Assembly: GCA_003952965.2 (NCBI GenBank)
Contig: CM025853.1
Coordinates: 433,596 to 497,595, forward strand
DNA: 64,000 nucleotides
Origin: Morella rubra
Lineage: Eukaryota > Streptophyta > Magnoliopsida > Fagales > Myricaceae
Direction of reading: 5' to 3'
A program made the translations under genes and the position numbers. Under the pieces are notes generated by a model. The model was not told the DNA's origin, did no database searches, and saw only the letters and a program-made list of their open reading frames with translations. Positions 57,721-64,000 of this stretch are shown here, piece by piece (the first letter of the stretch is position 1; every line of letters starts with the position of its first letter).

Positions 57721-60444
57721 AACAAGCCACCCCTTTTTTTTTTTTTACTCCCTAAAAGTCTTCTTCTTCTTCTCCTATTTTCTCTTTCCCCCAAATCACT
57801 CTTATTCTTCCCCAATTTTTTTTTACTCATCTTTTTTTTCTTCTTCTTGTCACTACTCCTCCCCTCTCTAGACCGAATATTTTCCCAAGTCGTAATAAGC
57901 AATGTCTCTGTAAATGACGACCATCGGTGAAAGCTCCTAGGCTCCGCCAAACTCTTGGGAAGACAACAATCATCGGCAAAAGCTCCTAGGCTCTGCCAAA
58001 CTCCTGGGAAGACAACAATCCAGTAGTTGTTGGGGGTTATGCGAAAGCCACTGCCTGATTATTTAAAACAACAACACAATAAACCAAGGATACATACTCA
58101 ATTGCTTCCACCATTATCTAAATGGAGTCTGATAAGGTAAAACATGATCGGCCCAATAGTATAAAAGGCCCAGGCCAATGGCCTCCACAAGCATCCTGAC
58201 AGCCCATTAAAGAAATAAAGCTTCACAGGATTCCTCAATTATTATCTATAAGATATATTGGGGTCTTATTTCTCCTACATATTCGAGGAATAAAGATAAG
58301 ATAACTCCCCTATGTGATAAGAGTAACCTGCTCTCCTAATAGGTATGATAGTCCTGACCATCTGAGCAGTTCAATCCTACCATGATCTTTCTATCACCTA
58401 GTGATTTTTGGTATCATCAAAGTCCTTGCACGTTTCGTCTTCTAAAGAAGAGAGAACAGAGAGAGGGAGGAAAGGAAGGTGAATAGATGGGGAGGAAGAG
58501 CAAGAAAAAGAAAAAAATAAAAGGAGAAGAAAGAGAAAAGAAGGAAAAAAGAGGAGGTGAGAGAGAATGAAGAAAAAAAAAGTCAAAGAGAAACAAAGAG
58601 AGGAGAACAAGAAATGGAGATCCTTCCCTAGAGAAGCTCTCCTTCCTCGGAGAGAAAAAAAAAATTTAATGAAGGAGAGTAACTTTAGAGAAAAAAAAGA
58701 GTTAGAGAAGAGAAGAAACAACTTCGAAGAAAAAAATTAATTGTCTCGATGCATTTTGTTCCGTCGGTGGATTTAACAATGTATGGTCCAGTAAACAGGA
58801 CATCTACCCAATGAATTTAAGGACATTGATCAGCAATTCCTCTCAGAATAACGAATGAATCCTAAGATCTGCACAACTCGACTATGCGTGAATCTGCCAA
58901 GGGAAACTTCTGACCAGGGTTTGTTCGGAGCAGTACATATTCGGAGATTACTGCAATATTCTTACTCATCAAAGTTCTAGGAGCATCCTATCCAGTTGAA
59001 ACTATCAGTCTAGAACATCAATTTCAAGGCTTGGTGTCTCTTGAGATTCATAGTATGTATTTTCACAACCTCGTGAGTCTGAACAAAAGACATGAGGTAT
59101 TTTTTTAGATGGCTGCAAAATGAAAAAACGAGGATCTCAATTATGTCACAAGAAATTATCTGCACCAGTATAAGAACTATATTTTAAGCTTTTAAATATT
59201 AGAATATTTGATATATTGACCCTCAATCACGGAGCCTTGATTGAGTCTTTTGACAAATTAGGGGCTATAATTTGTGGATATTTGTCTCTCTAATCTTATA
59301 GAAATAGACCATCTCATACTTCTCGTAAATACACTCAGAATCATGAATAAGAGAGAAAAATCAAGTAGCTCTCCTGAGCTGTCTTGATAGTAGAAGAAAT
59401 TTCAAGATCGAATCACTTTAAACGTTTATCCTCCCTTCTCTCTATCTATTTTTGTAACTTGATATCCAAACTACCAACTTAAGACATTCTACATCATAAT
59501 TGCCTATCTAAACTAAAAAAAAAAATTACACCTATGTAAAGATTGGATAGTTATTTGGATTGATTTTTCTCAATTTTTCATAGAGTGGCTGTTGGAGGTG
59601 GATGACAAGCATTTGTTGCATATGTTAACGTGGGATGTTACTATGTCATTGGTGTCCCTGACAAGACCCCTACTAGATGTGATGTTGGCCACCAGGCAAG
59701 CCAAGCAGCAAACCACCAGACCAGGGACATCCAGAATTAAGAGTGGCTACCACCAACAGCCACCGGTGAAGAGGAGTCACTATCGTCGACCACCACCAAT
59801 GGAGAAGTACCACCACCCACTACTGTGCCAAGACAATAAGTGCAGAGGACGGTTTCAGGAATTGGAGGAATACCACCACTTGTGGTGGTGTAGGGAGGCG
59901 GTGCCACCATGTAGGATGGCGGCGCTGGCAAAAGACCTTAATGGTTGCTAATGTGGCGCCATTTTAGGGAGGTTTATCTTAGTTAGAAATTCTCCTAATT
60001 CGAGTTTTATTTGAAATTCAATTCTCTTAGATTAGTTGAATAAGGTTTGTAATTTTTATCTCCAAGATTTTAGTTTTGTCTCCTAAATTCTAGTAGATTA
60101 GAGTTTGAGTGTTTATATTTGAATAAGGATATAATCCAAAAATCTCTTAGACTTTAGGATAGGTTCCTAAATTCTAAGAGAGATGATTTGAAGTTATCTG
60201 TTATTTGAATAAATGATGTAATTCAAATATCTCAGATTAGGAATATATTCAAACGCTAGGAGAGGCTATTTAGAGTCGTCAAGGGGTAGCTCCTAATGAG
60301 GCAAGTGTATTAGCGAGGCATTTGGAGATTAGAAATTTAAAGAGTCGACAAGCTTTTGAGACTTGTGGCTATATGCTATTCCGTGTTCAGGGCTTTGGAG
60401 GTTAATTGCCTTCTGGCTTCGGTGGACTTAGGCTAATAACTCTT
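57721..60444. other. unassigned, low-complexity and retroelement-like spacer
   Basis: 57730-57870 is pyrimidine-rich and 58440-58740 is almost pure purine on the plus strand. 57918-58020 is a two-copy tandem repeat of about 50 bases (gctcctaggctc). A frame at 59592-59951 is rich in His, Arg and Pro; neither it nor its antisense (59931-59737, Pro/Thr/Gly-rich) resembles a known protein. Much of this looks like LTR or leader sequence of an unidentified retroelement. Confidence 0.4.
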
Positions 60445-60829
60445 AGATAATTTATTTTGGATTCTCCATACTAATAATTCTTTGACCACGTTATCTTTTG
60501 CAATAAAACTTGTGGAGTTCTTCATCTTATTCTACTATCTTGACCTCGTGTGTTACTTAAAACGGTCTAAGAGGATAAGTTGGTGTGATCGGGTGCGAAC
60601 TACTTGGCAGTTAGTTAGTTGTTTTAGTGGTCTTGATGGGGGCCCCTAACAGTCTCGTGCTCAAGTTTATCCTCGCAGCTAAGGTATATATACATCCAAA
60701 TATTTACCTATCTGTCTTCCATCATTATAGACTTCTTGCTTCTAATAATATATATTCTGTTTCAACTTGCAATAGAAAATTGCAAAAACAGAAAAACGTT
60801 TTTGGTAGTTTAATTTGAAGAAATTAGCA
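60445..60829 (+). repeat. block X, repeated at 62695-63016
   Basis: From gataatttattttggattct to gaagaaattagca the block recurs at 62695-63016 with many short deletions. No gene is seen. Confidence 0.75.
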
Positions 60830-60830
60830 A

Positions 60831-61682
60831 TGATATCACCTATAAACATGATGGAACAAGATGTAGTTCTATGAGCAAGGATTTTCCTCCCTCAAATGAT
60901 AATGATGAATACCTTACTGGTTCAAACTCACTGAGTTGGGAAGACATAACCACTAAGGAGTACTCAACACCCACGAATTTCAATGACATGGTTCAAAGTT
61001 CAGAGTCCTCAAGCGCGGAGGTGCCCGCGCATAAGAAGAATCTTCAACAGCCTCTAGGGATCATCGATAGTGTTCAAAAACCTACGGCTGTGGTAGATTT
61101 CCTTGATTCAGCAGGGAGATCGATTTCTCGTGATGATTGTCACCCTAGACCTGTTATACCCATTGGGCCCAACTTTCAAGCTAAAGTTCCTAGGTGGATA
61201 GGACCAAACAGGAAGAATAATATACATGACGGTGATGTCGATGATTTAGAAACCCTGAAGTGGCTTGGCACCCAAATTTAGCCCAATAGTACTGCAGGCA
61301 AAAGCATAAAACCCCCTGCGAAAGCAGTTGGGAAAGGGAGGCATTATCTCCCGGATCTCTTAGCTGTAATAGACGACATGTTCTTGAAAGTAGGCTCCTT
61401 TTAAAATTTGAGATTGGTCCTGCTTTCTTGAGTTGGAAGTTTGATAAGATGGGAGAAGCTGTGTTGAAGGCATGGACATCAGAAGAACAATGCAGATTTG
61501 AATCTTTTGTTAAAACGAACCCACTAATGAGAGTAACAAACTTTTGGGAACTAGCCTTGAAGCATTTTCCATCCAAGTCCAAGAAAAGCTTGTTGAGTTA
61601 TTACTACAATGTTTACATGCCCAGAAGTATGAGGCTGCAGACCAGATCTTCTCTAGATGACTTATGCAGTGATGATGACTAG
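60831..61682 (+). pseudogene. ELM2/SANT gene, copy 2, truncated
   Basis: Begins abruptly at gatatcacctataaacatg (55903 in copy 1), so the N-terminal exons are missing. Apart from a 20-base loss near 61344 (the CSCAS codons), it appears identical to copy 1, including the TAG that replaces the Trp codon (61279). The SANT-like region 61428-61682 is intact. It was duplicated after the stop arose, or is an assembly duplicate. Confidence 0.78.
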
Positions 61683-62628
61683 GCTGAAGACGACGAAACC
61701 GAGGTAAGCACTAGCCTTTTGTAATTGGCGTAAAGGAAGGGTGGTGTATGCAAACCAATTTTTGGTTAATGGAAGTAGGTGAAAAAATTGGAGATTTTTG
61801 GTGTACGGGAGTAGGTGAAAAAAATGTGAGAGAAATGATTTAAATAAATTTTTTATATTTATTGTAATGAAAAGATGATTTGATGGGAAGAAAGAGTTTA
61901 TTTTATAGTTAGTTTAATCGCGAAGAGTCTATAGAAAACCTAAGTTTTAAGATGGTTTCCACACAAAATCGGTTCGAGTAGGTTACTCGGATTATTACAA
62001 TGAGTTGTCAAAGTCAACAAATGGGTTTATCAATGTTTGAATCACCATTTGTTAGGTTTTTCTTCCTAGTGGATTTCAAGTGGCATTAATAGCCTTGAGT
62101 AGTTTTTTTTAAAGGGTACTTCAAAAGTTTTCTATTTTAGTCAACAAAATATCGTCTCTTTGTGTGTTAGAGTTTATTTATTTTTTCTATTATTTTGTGA
62201 TTGAATTGATATTTTTTCAGAAATAACATAGAAAACTAATATAGAATATTATTTTTCTACAAATTTTTACTTTGTTTCAAAAGTTCAATTTTGGAAAATT
62301 TGATTTTTAGTCAATTTTATACCAATTTCATTTTTAGTCCTAGGTTACATGGCAAAAATGGTGACTAAGCATTAATTCCCTTATTATAAATACATATATA
62401 GAATATAGAAACTTGTGCAAAGGGATTCAAGACCCGGTCATACTTTTAAAAAGAGCATCCAAAGGCAAGAACATTCTAACGTTGCCAACACATTAATGAA
62501 TTTCATCAATAGTCGAGGAGAAACTTTAAGACTAAGCATCTTCCTGGCTCAACCATGTTATTTTTGCCCTCACTTTCTTGGAAGGTTTCTCCCTTGACTT
62601 CCCTAACAAGCCACCCTTTTTTTTTTTT
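61683..62628 (+). repeat. 3' flank of ELM2 copy 2
   Basis: Repeats 56772-57735 but with dozens of one- to five-base losses (for example 61911-61945 against 57001-57040), while substitutions are few. No gene is seen. Confidence 0.75.
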
Positions 62629-63016
62629 CAATATCCCTGTGGACTCGTAAAGATCTTATTCCTCGAGGAATAATCATTGCGAAGCTTGATTCCTGATAGA
62701 TTTATTTTGGATTTCTCCGACCGTTAAATACAATTGTGGAGTTTTATCTTATTTCTAGCGCTATCTTGCCTCGTGGTGTTTACTTTAAATAGCGGGAGGA
62801 TAAGTTAGTGGTGATCGGGTGCGGAATCGGCAGTTAGTTTAGTTATTTTGTGTCTTGATGGGGGCCTAAAGTGGCTCGTGTGAAGGCTAAGGATTATAGC
62901 GTCTTCCATCAGTTATAGACTTTTGCTTCTAATAATATATATTCTGTTTCAACTTGCAATAGAAAATTGCAAAAACAGAAAAACGTTTTTGGTAGTTTAA
63001 TTTGAAGAAATTAGCA
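62629..63016 (+). repeat. 67-base duplicate plus second copy of block X
   Basis: 62629-62695 is the same as 63399-63466 (caatatccctgtggactcgt onward). 62695-63016 repeats block X of 60445-60829 with deletions. Confidence 0.75.
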
Positions 63017-64000
63017 GTGAAGTGACATTATGTCATTAACCTCTTAACAAGTTTGGCAGAATACAATTTCCAGACATTCCTTGAGGAGCATGACAGGAGT
63101 ACACAACCGTTGACGACTAGGCTCTCAATTACCTTAAACAAATTATTACTCCCCCACTTCCATCGAGGCTAATGGCAGCAACTTAGGCATGCCATTGGGT
63201 TATGGGCATCTTTTGGTGCTCTTTTCTTTGATTCAATCTTTCTTTATCATCCATGAGAAGCATGTTGGGATGTTTTCCCTGTCACTTTTTGACTTTGGGG
63301 GCAGATTGTTGATCATGGAGCTTTTACAAATGATAGAAAAAGGAAAAAGCACGATCTCAAACTTACCGAGAATAAATATGTCGATCGGTTTGCTTCCTTC
63401 AATATCCCTGTGGACTCGTAAAGATCTTATTCCTCGAGGAATAATCATTGCGAAGCTTGATTCCTGCTCCGCTAATTGGATTTTAGCCTACTAGGTCAAT
63501 CGGTGCATTGCGTTGAATGGATTCGTTGGTCAGACTATCTTATTCAATTAATTTAGACATAAAATAATTTTTCAGCATGTAAAATAATAATTTTATCTTC
63601 ATTTTTTTTTACAGTAACCATTCTATAAAAGTAAAATTATAATTTTTGAAAAAAAATAAATAAATTTCGTCCAAATTAACGAAAAATTTTAACAAAGGTA
63701 CAAACGGTCTGAAATCAATAATTTGTGTGTGTAATGTGACAAAAATTAACAAATCTGAGTACAGAGTATATTTATCCCCCCCTCCCCCCCCCTTTTTTTT
63801 TTCCCCATTCTTCAAGAACAAATTTGAATCGATTATAAGTAAGGGACTAATTTTATGAACTGCACTCTGTTTTTGCTGTCTACTTGGGCACAATGTCTGG
63901 ATTATTTTGTCCTTCTGAAAACAGGGCCTGGAAGTCAAATGCACTGTTGCAAGAAGAAACGCATTCTCAACTTTTCAGGTTCACTCCACTTGGCCTTCGA
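63017..64000. other. right end of window, no assignable gene
   Basis: A 101-codon frame at 63189-63494 is not recognised. 63540-63800 is AT-rich with C and T runs at 63776-63803. The sequence near 63900-64000 (ending in aggttcactccacttggcct) could be part of a downstream exon but is too short to judge. Confidence 0.4.

Overview
The window is nuclear plant DNA, almost certainly from a eudicot and plausibly a woody one; the species cannot be fixed from the sequence. The reasons are AT-rich intergenic DNA, GT-AG introns, many nested LTR retrotransposons, and a tandem family of receptor-like kinases whose extracellular part is a plant class V (GH18) chitinase-like domain. This is the architecture described for tobacco CHRK1.

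Layout. 1-6191: 5' half of a decayed Ty3/gypsy element on the minus strand, with a long LTR (about 3.3 kb). 6192-7951: copia-type LTR remnants. 7953-8447: the 3' end of a GH18 receptor-kinase gene (unit 0), cut by an LTR. 8448-10640: its 3' flank. 10715-13062: a solo LTR. 13189-20062: a complete but pol-less Ty1/copia element on the minus strand with target duplication ACATC; its 3' LTR carries a second solo LTR with target duplication ATTCT. 21168-24759 unit A, 29629-33867 unit B, 37710-41774 unit C, 42905-47070 unit D and 48785-50822 unit E form the GH18-RLK array, all on the plus strand. Between A and B lie a hAT transposase remnant, a fold-back MITE and simple repeats; between B and C lie fragments of two copia families. 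50841-51840 is a run of 1000 N that removes the kinase part of unit E. 51841-64000 holds two copies of an ELM2/SANT-type gene, both with the same stop codon, in DNA that looks rearranged or poorly assembled.

How the genes work. Each full GH18-RLK unit has seven exons: exon 1 encodes signal peptide plus GH18 domain, exon 2 the membrane helix, and exons 3-7 a Ser/Thr kinase. The GH18 catalytic glutamate is missing in all five copies, so the ectodomains are probably carbohydrate sensors or decoys, not enzymes. The array is mosaic. A, B, C and D share a nearly identical exon 1, but A, B and E carry one type of membrane exon (with a type 1 kinase seen in A and B) while C and D carry another (type 2). 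E joins a divergent GH18 exon to a type 1 membrane exon. Intron 1 is therefore the exchange point, and a junction is visible near 31080 in B. As assembled no copy is fully intact: A, B and C have small frameshifts in kinase exons, D lacks its start codon and signal peptide but has an intact kinase, and E runs into the gap. Whether these are true pseudogenes or consensus errors in a near-identical repeat is the main open question.
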